A stretch of 64,000 bases of DNA. It comes from Tubiluchus corallicola. Its lineage: Eukaryota; Priapulida; Priapulimorpha; Priapulimorphida; Tubiluchidae. The translations under genes were made by a program, and so were the position numbers. The stretch's first letter is position 1. The number at the start of each line of letters is the position of its first letter. This document shows, piece after piece, positions 40,601 through 51,400 of this stretch. Location: positions 248,001-312,000 of the forward strand of contig JAQGDQ010000041.1 in NCBI GenBank assembly GCA_030141605.1, given 5' to 3'. The notes below the pieces were generated by a model, which worked only from the letters and a program-made list of their open reading frames with translations, did no database searches and had not been told where the DNA came from.

Positions 40601-41995
40601 CAGAAATTTGTACTACTCTGTTGTTTGAGTACTTGATTTTTGTTTCTGAAAAGGCTTCAAAAACACCTAAAATATAGGAAATGCACCGGTTTCCATACCT
40701 CCTAGACCCCCTAGCTGGTTCTTAATTCACTCCTGATTTCAGTCTGCAGCAAGGTGGCAACCCTAGGTGCCTGCCAGGCAACCGTTAATGTGGCCTTTCA
40801 GGTGCGTGGTAAAAATGGCACGGTAAAAACTGTACAGAAAAAAATGGCACAAATGGAAAAACAGGAAAAAATGGCACACTTATGAAATATGAGTTCAGAG
40901 TTAGGGATGTTGTGAAGGAGAATTATTTTAGTTATTTTTACCTCTGCCACAGAAGTTATGCATCTATGCTGTTTGTATGCTTGGGTGCTTTTGTCTGACT
41001 TGGCGGCAAGATAACCTTGGTACTTTTTTATATTATCTCCACCAAGACAAACAACTACAAGTTGGCACTAGGTTTCATTTTGAAATATTTTCAACTAGAA
41101 CACTGTGCAATGCTGCTATGCACTATAACCTTTGCTTATACATGTATATACCCTTATAAGCTGAGTTAGTATGTAAATGCATATAATAGTCAGTCTATTT
41201 CCATCGCCGAGTAGCTAAAGTAGACAACACTATGTGAAATGTATGGGCATTATTGATTATAAATTTTTCTATTTAACAAACAAATATTTAGCAAGTCTTT
41301 TGCTAGTCTATATAATACCAATACAAGTACAATTTTGTATGTTTACTTGTTTATATTGGTTTTATGTTTTTTCAATCAAAAGAGTCAGACCAACATGTTT
41401 AAGGATTTTTTGACCTTAGCGGAGATCTTCTTCCAACTTCCGCGTATTCCAGTTTTCATTATAGAAATTGTTTGCATCGAAACAGGATGTGGCAATTTTT
41501 CCTACTTTTCCACTTGTGCCATTATTAAGATCTTTCACCACCCCGGGTCAACAAGTTGCACTAAATTGTGCACAGTATATTGTACTATACTATAAACTAT
41601 TGGAACAAGGCAAATTAACTAATTCTAAATCTTAAAATCTAAATATAATGTTACCTAGCTTAGTTTACTTTTAGTTTTTTTAGTATCAAAAATTTATATT
41701 CATACTGCAAGTGTATTTAATAATTTATGTAGTTGAAAGTAACAACTCCGTAAGCACCTTTGGAAAGTTGCATAACGTTTTTTTGGCATAACGTTTACAT
41801 AACGCATAATAAAGTTATAAATATAATTCTAATTTAAATTATAATCCAAATTGTTATTATTATCGTCCGTAATACTAATTGCGCAGTTAAGCTGCTCGGA
41901 ATATACACATAAAAAAGAATTTAACTTTACATAAAAATACCTACTTTGTCTTCGCTGCTACAAGACACTACGTGTTGCAGTTTCACAGACGGCAT
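23756..41995 (-). CDS. XRCC1: XRCC1, DNA single-strand-break repair scaffold
   Basis: XRCC1 assembles DNA polymerase beta, ligase III, PNKP and aprataxin at nicks in the nucleus. Coding exons: 41995-41945, 39764-39672, 39296-39192, 38688-38530, 38336-38247, 37369-37258, 36585-36503, 36026-35861, 32574-32394, 31065-30949, 30716-30621, 30259-30063, 28807-28723, 27396-27242, 24413-24335, 24068-23993, 23869-23756. All phases agree and give 652 residues plus TGA (human XRCC1 has 633). Residues 1-165 are the pol-beta-binding N-terminal domain (HVVSCSSEDK, HSIDIGNEGSAFIEV, NRVRMFG, WDRVKVVC). A lysine-rich stretch (KRKATVRE, TKKQK) is a likely nuclear localisation signal. Residues 305-390 are BRCT1 (LSGFQNPLRGQLREKALEMG, YRPDWTKECTHLVCAFINTPKY). 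Residues 395-560 are an acidic, phosphosite-rich linker. Residues 563-652 are BRCT2, the ligase III partner site (GKHFFLYGDF, KPKWIFDCSEK, PHQPY). A minus-strand AATAAA lies at about 23558. Confidence 0.97.
24461..25635 (+). mobile_element. Truncated non-LTR retrotransposon fragment in XRCC1 intron 14
   Basis: This plus-strand fragment lies antisense inside XRCC1. Bases 24493-24870 encode reverse-transcriptase fingers and palm (YVDFSKAYDRVPR, LRQGSPTSCFLF). Bases 24940-25353 encode an ORF2 C-terminus with a Cys/His cluster (CLCGEMQTEEHFLCECH). The YADD catalytic box and the thumb that should lie between them are missing, so there is an internal deletion as well as 5' truncation. The copy ends in AATAAAATATCTATCTATCT, an ATCT-repeat tail. 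It is dead and has no function of its own. Confidence 0.88.
31258..32025. mobile_element. PIF/Harbinger-like MITE with TTA target duplication
   Basis: Terminal inverted repeats of about 21 bp bound a 762-bp element (31261-32022). The left end is GGCCCATTTCACAGTGAGGA and the right end, on the complement, is GGTCCATTTCACAGAGAGGA, each followed by C. TTA lies directly outside both ends, as expected of the 3-bp TWA duplications of PIF/Harbinger elements. The interior has no transposase frame and carries a (TA)n run. It is non-autonomous and lies in the XRCC1 intron between the two BRCT1 exons. Confidence 0.75.
31578..31629. repeat. (TA)n microsatellite
   Basis: An almost pure run of about 25 TA units lies inside the MITE described at 31258-32025. 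Confidence 0.95.
34024..34240. repeat. Dispersed repeat, copy B
   Basis: This is a diverged copy of the repeat at 12628-12840 in the same orientation. It lies about 130 bp upstream of the reverse-transcriptase relic. Its class is unknown. Confidence 0.75.
34370..35535 (+). mobile_element. CR1/Jockey-like reverse-transcriptase relic in XRCC1 intron 8
   Basis: Plus-strand fragments with several stops and frame breaks encode the YADD catalytic box (34405-34416, WNYADDTSISVSG). They then encode typical ORF2 thumb and C-terminal pieces: NKEKTKTAVLSAHQR, LTTLRRLRQYLPWRTK, VQPHLEYC, LNWLPLADRIKYDKGLMTYK and LNDHAPDYL. The 5' part of the element is missing. It ends in an AATAAAGAATTAATAATAAT tail. 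It is an inactive insertion antisense to XRCC1. Confidence 0.88.
37865..38180. repeat. Fold-back repeat in XRCC1 intron 5
   Basis: GATTCAGTAAATGATACCCG (37942) and its near-complement CGGGTATCATTTACCGAATC (38055) face each other about 95 bp apart. The second arm also forms a tighter hairpin, ACCTGGATTCGGT against ACCGAATCCAGAT (38031-38080). Related GGATTTGG and CCAAAT words flank it. It is probably a decayed MITE. Confidence 0.65.
39765..41944. other. XRCC1 intron 1 (2.2 kb)
   Basis: Apart from the AAAAATGGCAC minisatellite, I see no coding or transposon signal. The open frames at 40977-41159 and 41335-41595 are low-complexity and have no recognisable similarity. Confidence 0.6.
40808..40880 (+). 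repeat. AAAAATGGCAC minisatellite
   Basis: Four irregular copies of AAAAATGGCAC or AAAACTG-type units lie in XRCC1 intron 1. The same motif occurs in the opposite orientation at 58086-58140. Confidence 0.75.
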
Positions 41996-42260
41996 TCTTG
42001 AGTTATCAGAAATAACAGAGGCACAAATGAAATATTAAACGACGCAAATATTCACGTTTCACTTGAGTCTGCTTTCACAACACGCGCCTACAAATGCTAT
42101 TGTATGGTTGCAGCTATACATAGCGCTACCTTTCGGAAAAAACAAATAATGCTAGATTTATATTTTTGCGTTTTCACAGAGAGCAGCACAGCAGAGAGCC
42201 TTCATCAATGCGCTCTGACGTAATCATTTTACCCCGCAGCCGAGTGCCCACATGTTAAGC
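41996..42260 (-). promoter_or_regulatory. Likely XRCC1 promoter with CRE-like site
   Basis: The 265 bp upstream of the XRCC1 ATG are less AT-rich than the surroundings and contain CpGs. TGACGTAA, a CREB/ATF half-consensus, lies at 42216-42223, about 220 bp upstream of the start codon. No TATA box is obvious. Promoter function is inferred from position only. Confidence 0.4.
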
Positions 42261-45200
42261 AAGTTTTGATTTGGGATGTGCTAAAAAAATTGTAATACTG
42301 CACTCAGTCTATGCCTGCTGCCATTAAGACTTACTGACTGCCTCGAGTAGCAACACTAGTGGCTGTTCACCGAGCCATTCTATTGAACTTCATATATAAA
42401 AATTTTAATTAGTACATATTCCTAGAACATCGACACCTGTCACCTAAAGTAACTTAATGTTTATTCTCAAGCCCCGAGGTGGTCCCATTCATTACTTACT
42501 GGACGTAGCTTCCATAAATCTGCGCTTGGCAAACTTTTTAATTCTTTAGACTATTACTAAACCAGGAATAGCACCCCAAGATGGCAAGCAAGCACGTTAT
42601 CATTTAGCTGTAAGTATATTACCTTATTCACCTAGCCATTATTTCTTTATATAGGCATTTATCTAAATCTAAAAGCTAGTAACTGACATTGATCTGGGCC
42701 CCATGGTGATATCATTAATTTGTCAGCCTGAGGAACATAATAAATTATAATTATACGGTTTTTACATTAAAATCACTATACAAGTTTTTACAGTCTTTGG
42801 TTTATTCAACATTATGATGTACATGTATTATAATAACTAGATAGATCTCAAAGAAGATAAGATGATGATAACCATGGCAATAAAATGATTAAATCCTGCC
42901 TTGTTACACAGGCAGCAAATCGAAGTAACAGCGCTCTGCAATAAAATTAATAATAAAAATGAGGACCTACAGGCTACCATGCAAGGAGCAATGAAAGGTA
43001 TTTATTCATGGCAATATGAACAGATAAGCACTCACTAGGTATGTTTCTAACTAATAAGAGGACAGACTACTAAACAGTAACATACTTTAAATGCAGTATG
43101 ACATTATTCTTGACATGACAATTGCATTGATAGTTGCTCAAACATATGATAATAGTAAGCTGAAAAATAAAAGGCAAGTTACTATTAATAAAGCGACTTC
43201 CTCGAATAGACTTTATGTACTATATACGACTACATAAATGACAATCAAAAAAATATTTACGAAACTTGGCAACCCCGGTAAAACACAATAACAGAGAATG
43301 CTAATGGCTACTATATGAATAATAAGCAAAATAAGCACTACAAAATAAATAAAAAAATTAATACCATAATAATAATATCATTGTGACATTGTCAAACTAA
43401 TGCAAATAATGAAGAACTGCCTGTGTTGTAGCAAAAGACTCAATTACTGCTTTTAATGATCCATAATTATAATTTAAGACTAGCAAAACTGATAACAATC
43501 AATGCATAATAATTATGCTAAAATACTGCATATTAGTTCACGAAATGAGCAATAATCCAAAAAAATGAGAATTTTGAATCCTTGCTTTCCAAAGTTTCCT
43601 TTTTCCAATGCCATCAAAATTTTATGCATTAAAAGTTTATCATTTGTCCGTGAAATTGCAACTTTTTGAAGCAGCCTATATAAGACTGTCCATAAAAAGG
43701 ACTGTAGAACATCAAGTTTCTATTACTGTGCAATGAAATAAACTATCCATTAAAAGTAAAGCAGAGTACATAATAGTTCCTTACAAGACTTGTATTAATA
43801 AATTATGGAATGTGATACAAGAATTTCCGTACTATGCGTAGTTGTCAGCTCACTGCATCTCTAATACCAGCACTGTCAAATGCAGTGAGCACCCTCACAT
43901 CTCACTACACAGTCATATGCTCATATCATATGTAATCAGCAGCCGGCTGCGTCATTAATGTAGAATAATTAATATTTATATCTACAGCAACATTTTACAC
44001 ATGACTGTAACTATAACAACATTTTACACATGACTTTAACTCACTGGAATAATAACAATGTGCAAAAGACATATATCACCAATGAACGTAGATTTCACAT
44101 AAAGGAACAGTCTAAAACTTGCACCGGAAGTACTCAGTCAAAGCAATCAGCTATCAGTAATATAAATAGAATCTTACTCATCATCATAATCATCATTAAT
44201 TCTTTCCTTGTCATAATTATCACTTCTCTCTCCACTATCACAAACATGCTTGCATACACAGCAAGCAAAAAATATATATAACGATAGTAGATTAGTTAAT
44301 CACTATAGCTGTCAAGCACTATAAGAATATAATTAGAAAAAAATGTCAAGACGACTCAAACAGATGCGTGTTTCTCTGTGCTACATAATGAAACTTAACT
44401 GGGATATAACGTGTTTTCACACTCCGAGCAACAGCGACCTGTCAGAACAATGAATGATCCTTATAAGAATTAAGATAACATTTCTAAATTCTAAAAGTAC
44501 ATGTAGTCAAAGAGAAAAATGCGATGAATCTGTGAAATTACCTATCACCAATTGTATAGGATGCTACGAAAACAAAGTATTATGTTCATGTGGTCTGTTC
44601 TCGAAAATTTAGCACATTAAAATAGTAATATACAAAGCAACTTGCTACAAATGTAAAATAATCTTATTGAGATTCAAATGTTAAAAACAGGGCTGTCCAC
44701 AAATTAGCTTTCCTTCTCATTCATAAAATAACACCTACTGGAAAGTGTTGTTAACACACAATTCACATACATACACTGCCTGAAAGACAGTCAATGTATA
44801 ACATGATCACAGTTGCATAATATGACAAGTGTAAAGTTAGTGAGGTAAACTTCACATGATATATAATGAACAGTGATCGATTACATGACACATGCGTGCA
44901 TGAAGCATATATTAACAAATAACCACAAATCATGTTACAAATAACAAATGGCAATTGTAAGTCGCAAAAAGTACATATAAAATCCATTAACATTGTTTAG
45001 AGATTCCACGCTACTAAGAAAAAATGGGCATTAATTATTTAACAGCCGAATGGTAGAAATATTATATGTTGTTATCATTTATTAAAATTGCCACGTGTTC
45101 CGATTCATCGTATGATTAGAAAGGCACTATTTTGAATTTTCATATAATTAAAGTAAGGAAAAATTTAGTGTTGACAATAAGCACTTGAAAAATTTTAAAC

Positions 45201-45438
45201 ATGACAATGGTTACATGAGTAACACATTGTTTATATTTTTTTTGAAAACAAATGTGAAATATCGGTACAAGTGTTTAGAAAGTTGAAATATGGACAGCTC
45301 ATGTGTAGAGAATGGACTAAAAAACAAAAATTAAATGCATAGTATATGCGGCACAATGTCTGACTAGTAGCTAGCTCATTTCACATATTCCAATTAGTAC
45401 TAGTCACCGAGACTGAATTCCAAATATTTCTAGATTTT
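42261..45438. other. Intergenic spacer between XRCC1 and the ABCG gene
   Basis: I see no supported gene. The spacer is AT-rich. It holds a 28-bp direct duplication at 43981-44038 (ACAACATTTTACACATGACT units) and an ATC/ATT-rich simple stretch at 44176-44235. The short open frames at 44030-44281 and 44763-44993 have no family features. The 3' untranslated region of the ABCG gene should occupy the right-hand part, with a minus-strand AATAAA at 45083-45078. Confidence 0.6.
43981..44038. repeat. 28-bp direct duplication
   Basis: Two adjacent copies share GCAACATTTTACACATGACT or ACAACATTTTACACATGACT, each followed by T.TAACT. Confidence 0.85.
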
Positions 45439-48400
45439 CTACCTCATAGAATGCAGCTTCCAACGCAACACAATGTAACCGCCCAAACGAAGGATCAGAA
45501 AAAATCCACATAAGGCGGCAAAATCCACATACATATGGCTCTTTTGCACATCCATACTTTCAAGTATGTTTTCGGGATCTTTGAAGTACATACACCTCTG
45601 TTTTATACTCGGGTCATCCGTGTCGCACTCCAGGTCCCCTCTGTTTTTACCATACAGTGTAAGCAGGACGCCTTCGAAACTGTAGCGGATATATGATGCA
45701 TATGAAAGCCACTGAAGGTACTTTGGTATCGTGTCAAAATTCACAAAGAAACCGCTAAACAGCAGAATGGGAATGGCAGTTATAGGTCCCAAAAATATAG
45801 CAACCTGTAAAACAACGTAATAGTCTAATGATAATGCTGGCACAACTCAAAATGGAAATATATTATAAGCAATTAGAATTAGCAAACCTAACAACTGCAA
45901 TAATTCAAATGAGCTTTGAACCAAATGGGATGTGAATTTGTCTTGCATTATAGCATTATGCTTTAAGCACCTGAGCAAAAGAGACATGAAAAAGCAAGTC
46001 TGATTTATAATAAGTCATAAACCACCTATTAAATGACTCAGTGCCATGATTGCTAACATGGTGCAACTTTTCTAAGGCCAGGTGTTGTGAAGAAATTTTT
46101 ATTGGTTTGCAATTTTTTGACCTTAGCCTTTATATTTATGAACAACCCCCAAAATTAACCATCTAAGCATCTCTCCTTCAGGATTTCGAAAGTGCCCAAA
46201 TTTCAACCAATTGTTTCTAATTTGTAGCTGTTTGTTAGTTATCTTCATTGCCAAATTTTTATTCCATAATTCCTTGGCAGACTTTTGTTAGCTGGAGGAA
46301 TACCCCACTTCAAATGTAAAAAAATTTTGTTTGAGTTCCAAAAGAGAAAGAAATCTTCAGATGTTCTTGCAACTGTCAGCTACTATTACCAATACATTAC
46401 AAGACAGGAACAAAGTGGACACTGAGCCACTGATGGTATCTTTGTACTCGGTGAATGGAGAAAGACAATAATGCAAAAATTATATTCGTACCTCTAGTGT
46501 GCAACCAGCAGCAATGAGTAACCCAAGTGACTGAGACACGAGAGCTGTGAGAACCGTGATTAACAGATAAATAGTAAATCTCTCAGCATTGTTTGGCTGT
46601 CCAGTCATCCAATAGGTTATACTTGCATATATTATAGGAAATATAACCTGCAAATGTAAAATCACAGTTGCTGAGATAATATAAAAGCATTACAAAGTAA
46701 AATCAACAGATTTGCACACTAGTATACCAGATATATTTTTGAAAGTTTACGTGAAAGAAGAACAAGTGGGAGGAAAGAGAAAAAGGGGCAACAAAAGAAA
46801 GAGAAAGAAACAGCAAGGAGAGAGAGATGTGGGAACTTTCCTAATAAAAGCTGTAGTACAGTTTTCAAAAAGACTAACACTAAGTGAACATTAAGCTCTG
46901 ATGTATATACCTTCACTGCCCCAACATAGTTATTTACTTGTGTTTTATAACTATTAAATTATATATTTAATAGTTAATTAAATATTAACACAATTAAAAA
47001 ATAAGTCTAATTACAAACCTGAAATGGTAGATCAGCCATTGTTTTTGCTATGTAATACGCCTTTAAACTGTACCAGTAATTCAGATGCTCTCGTAGAAAT
47101 ACCATCAATTCCATTGGAACTAAACAAAATAAAAGTTGTAAGTTAAAACTTTGAGACGAATATAAACACATGCAGAGTTCTGGTCATCAATTTGCACTTA
47201 CAAATACCAAAAAAGCTATATAAACACAAGCAAAGTTCTGGTCATCAATTTACACTTACAAATACCAAAAAAGCTATCCAGCACTCTCTAAGCAAAATAT
47301 GATTTCTCAAAATGAACAGCAACATTTCCTAAACTCTACAGGAAGTGTTTCAGAAACTATCAGAACTATTACATATATTAATGCATATGAACCTCACGCA
47401 GGCTTAAAAATCTTTTCATTGGTGCAATATTTAAGATTACAATGCACTCCTTCAGACTAACAAGTTTTCTCCCCTAGTTAACATGCCAAGTAATTCACAA
47501 CTCATGACAGAAAACTCACAAGTCTGAATGTGCTGTTAGATACAATGTGCTATCGCTCAGTCCACAAGTTTTAACGTATTTAACTTACAATCTTTACACG
47601 ATTTTGCATTGACAAACACTTACAAGTCATCACAGTTGGCATCAGAGATGTGAACATGATAAACAACAAAGAAAAGAACTGAGATCCACAATTGTTGAAA
47701 ACTTTGCTGGCGTCATTTCCTATCCCAAGGTATAGCAATCCTATCATCACTCCCACAACTATATGTGAGGCCAAACGTAGAGATGTCAGAGTCTAAAGAA
47801 ATAGATTATTAGCATAAATCGTTGGCCTAAAAATGCATACTCAGTAATTGGTACTATTAGGTAAGACAAGAATACTGAAATTGAGAACATAATTGCAATT
47901 TAAACACAAACCTTCAATCAGTACAACCAGCCTCTAAGACAAAACTGTTTAGGATCAGTAGACAGATTTAATATACCTATTATACTATCAATTATCATTC
48001 AGAATGTTCCAAGTATGCTAAGTCCACTCACTCTGCAAAAACTTTGTCAAACACTGTGCAATATTACAATGGTCAGTGTTTCATACAAATATGAGTTCGA
48101 TAACAGGCTTAATCAGTAACATGGTAAAAAAATCTCACATCACCTCTGAACATCAGCATATAACAATTTTATCCTTCGGTATCAAAAATGGTTGCTAAAA
48201 TAATTATCTGGATGTTTGTGACAACTTTTCATTAAAATTCACATTAGAAGATGAAAAGAAGAAATGTTGCAAGCCAAACAATAACAGATACGAACCTCAT
48301 CACGTATAATTGACCAGAAAGTGCGCACAAATATAATACGAAACTGAGTCCAGCAACTTGTCTCAAATGTATGACGGTGAGGTGGCAAAAGCTGGTCCTC

Positions 48401-51400
48401 TGCAGTTGGTTCCTATTAGTAAAGAATGAGTACTAGTTAGCAGTGATTTATCATTAATCTGGTAAAAAACAAAAACTAGATGCTATGCTAATACTCGTCG
48501 ATAGTGAAAATGTAAATATTGTATTACTTGCATAAAGTAAAGTATCATAACTCGGAGTAATAATTTCTATCTTTAAGGAAATTCAATAGGTAACAATATG
48601 AAAACATAAACTTTCAGCTTTTAAACATGAAAACATAGCTTTTACAAAAACAACATTAGAAATGCTCTTAACAATGTGATCCTTTCATGTCTCATGCCAA
48701 ATTTTGGTTAAAAAATTCATAATAGTAACTTTATTTAATTATTGGGTAATGCTTATAATCGAAAGATTTCTTTCAAACAAATAGCAGATGACAACTAATA
48801 CAAGCCAACATACCGGCAATTTGGCAATCGTGTCACAGGCCCCCTTTCCATTGACCATAACCTTAGTCTCCGTATATATGGTATCGATAATATCAGTCTC
48901 ACGTATTGGCAAACTACTTTCACTGTTCATTAACTCTTTCAACCATGAGTCGCTATCAGACATATAATTGTCACTATTAAGAGGCTTAATTTCATCTTGC
49001 TGGTATGGGTCGCATAGACCATTCTTTACAGCCACCACAAGTTTTGGTGTTAACTCTCCGTATTCACCGCATGCAACTTCGATAACTGAAAAAGTAAAAA
49101 GAAATCATTAAAGTTATTACACTAGAAGTGAGATGAATTATTTTCAAACACTATTACATAAAGAAAAATACCGAAATCTGCTGGGTTGTGGTATGCAGGG
49201 CATTCCAATGCTTGACTCTTCAAAAATGGAAGCAAGCCCTTAACCTTTCCCTTGTAAATGCACTGTCCCTCAGCCAGAATGTAAAGCTAAAAAACATGAA
49301 GGCAAACTCTATAATGCATTGTTAAAATTTACAGGAAGCACTCTATGTATCTACCAATTTCACTGCAAACTAGACAAAGTCATTTCTTCCAACAACTGAC
49401 ACAGTTTCTAATTTCTTTGACTTTGAGAAGTATCTGGTATCAGCACTCAACAATTTTTGCCTTCAATTCTTCTACAATAAACGGAATTTCTAGTGCGAGC
49501 GTTGTGCATGTTGTTCTCTTTAACTAATTCCACATTTTTCTTGGCAACAAATCTTTACCAGTGCTTTATTTCCTCTGGTGAAGTCCATGTGAACTGGTTA
49601 ACTACTTCATTGTTTTGTTGCTATGTACTGAGTGCTTTATATGTCAACATAGCTGTTTTCCAGTTCCTGATAATAACTGACATTGTTTCATTTTTTAAAG
49701 TACAAAATTTTTTTGACCATAACTTAAGAAGCACTGAAGTTATAAATCCGTAACTTTCACAGCCAAAAGCTAATGCATTGTACCATCATGCTGTGAAATT
49801 TCAACTCCTAGAATGCTTGTTTCTAATATTATTGTAATCCTAAACTTCAGGACATTTTTCTGCACCACCCGATATGTTAGTATTAATCCGACAGATGAGT
49901 TTATGAAATATGAAGAAAAACAGAGAGTATACAGGCCTTACCTTATCAAACATTTCGAACAGCTTAGCACTTGGCTGATGTATCGTACAGATGATTGTCC
50001 TGCCACCTAGTGCAAGTGATTTGAGTAAAGATATGCACTGGTAGCAAGAAGCGCTATCTAAACCACTGAAACAGAAACAATATATACATGGCCATTAACA
50101 AAATATTTTGTATTTACAACAATATCTTGGAGAAAAAACACTCTCCCTGACAATGATGAACTGGCAGTTATGGTGCCTCATCAAAATTCAGAATTAAGAC
50201 TTGTAAAACATACCGTAATTATAAAACCACAAAAAGTTAATTAATTCGTACATACTTAGTGGTCATCTGCACAGCACTTGTTCCATTGACCACTTAGGAG
50301 CACTACTTAACTGACATTAACAGTAACCGTTTGTGGTGTTTAAATGAATGTTACAAGTTCTCTTACTACTTGCAGTATTTTGTTGCAAGATAAAGCATAT
50401 AATTGCTAACTGGGAGTAACTGCTTATAATGCTCGACTGCAAAATTGGATCATATCGTTTTTGTTCACAAGTTTAAATAAATAAATTAAAGAAACTAAAC
50501 CTGGTTGGTTCATCAAAAAACATGACTGGCGGGTTGTTGACCAGTTCTTGAGCAATGGATAACCGTTTGCGTTGGCCACCAGATAGACGGATCGTCCGTG
50601 TTTTCCTGCACTCGGACAATCCCAAGGTGTCCATAATTTCAGTTACCTGTACAAAAAAACATTATTTTTTCAAGTTTGAAAATTCAATGCATTATAAATG
50701 TTTTACTAACAGGAAAATGAGAAAAAGTGCACTATGAAAATACAGCAAATCAACCCAGACCACATATTTATGAGACATCACAAAAAGGTATCTTCACAAA
50801 TACTAAAATTTCTCCAATGGACATCTTTATCTTTTTTAACTGCAAACAAACTCAAGGGTATGGAGTAGTATTGAAATGTCATGGTCTAAAATATAATTAC
50901 ACTAGGCATAGGTAATATTAGAAACAAATCAGAAGAGATAGCTGAAACATGTTGCTGTGCCTTTTTTTTAAAGTCAGCAAGATAAAAAATTTCTAAGCCC
51001 CAGTATCATTCTAATGACTGTACAATAAATTTTGATAAGCAAAGATTGTGAGTTATGATGTTGCATAGGAGTTTAGTCTGGCCATTGAACAAAATGACCA
51101 CAGATCAGCATAGGATCTACAATACTTTGGTGGATCTTCCAGAAAAAAGTACGTCATTAACAATGAAAGATCTTGACAGCTTTGAAGAATTGTACATATT
51201 GCTAGACAACACTTTCCATTGATAGCTGAGCTAATATGCTACTCAAGGCACTCAACGTATCAAAACGAACTGACCCGATGATTAGGAATTAAGTTCACAC
51301 AAGTATGGTTTCATAAACGTTTGACGATAAAATGACATCCTTATCTTTTATATGACATTTATTAACTAATTTTTGAGAGTGCACTAGGCCAGGAAGCAAA

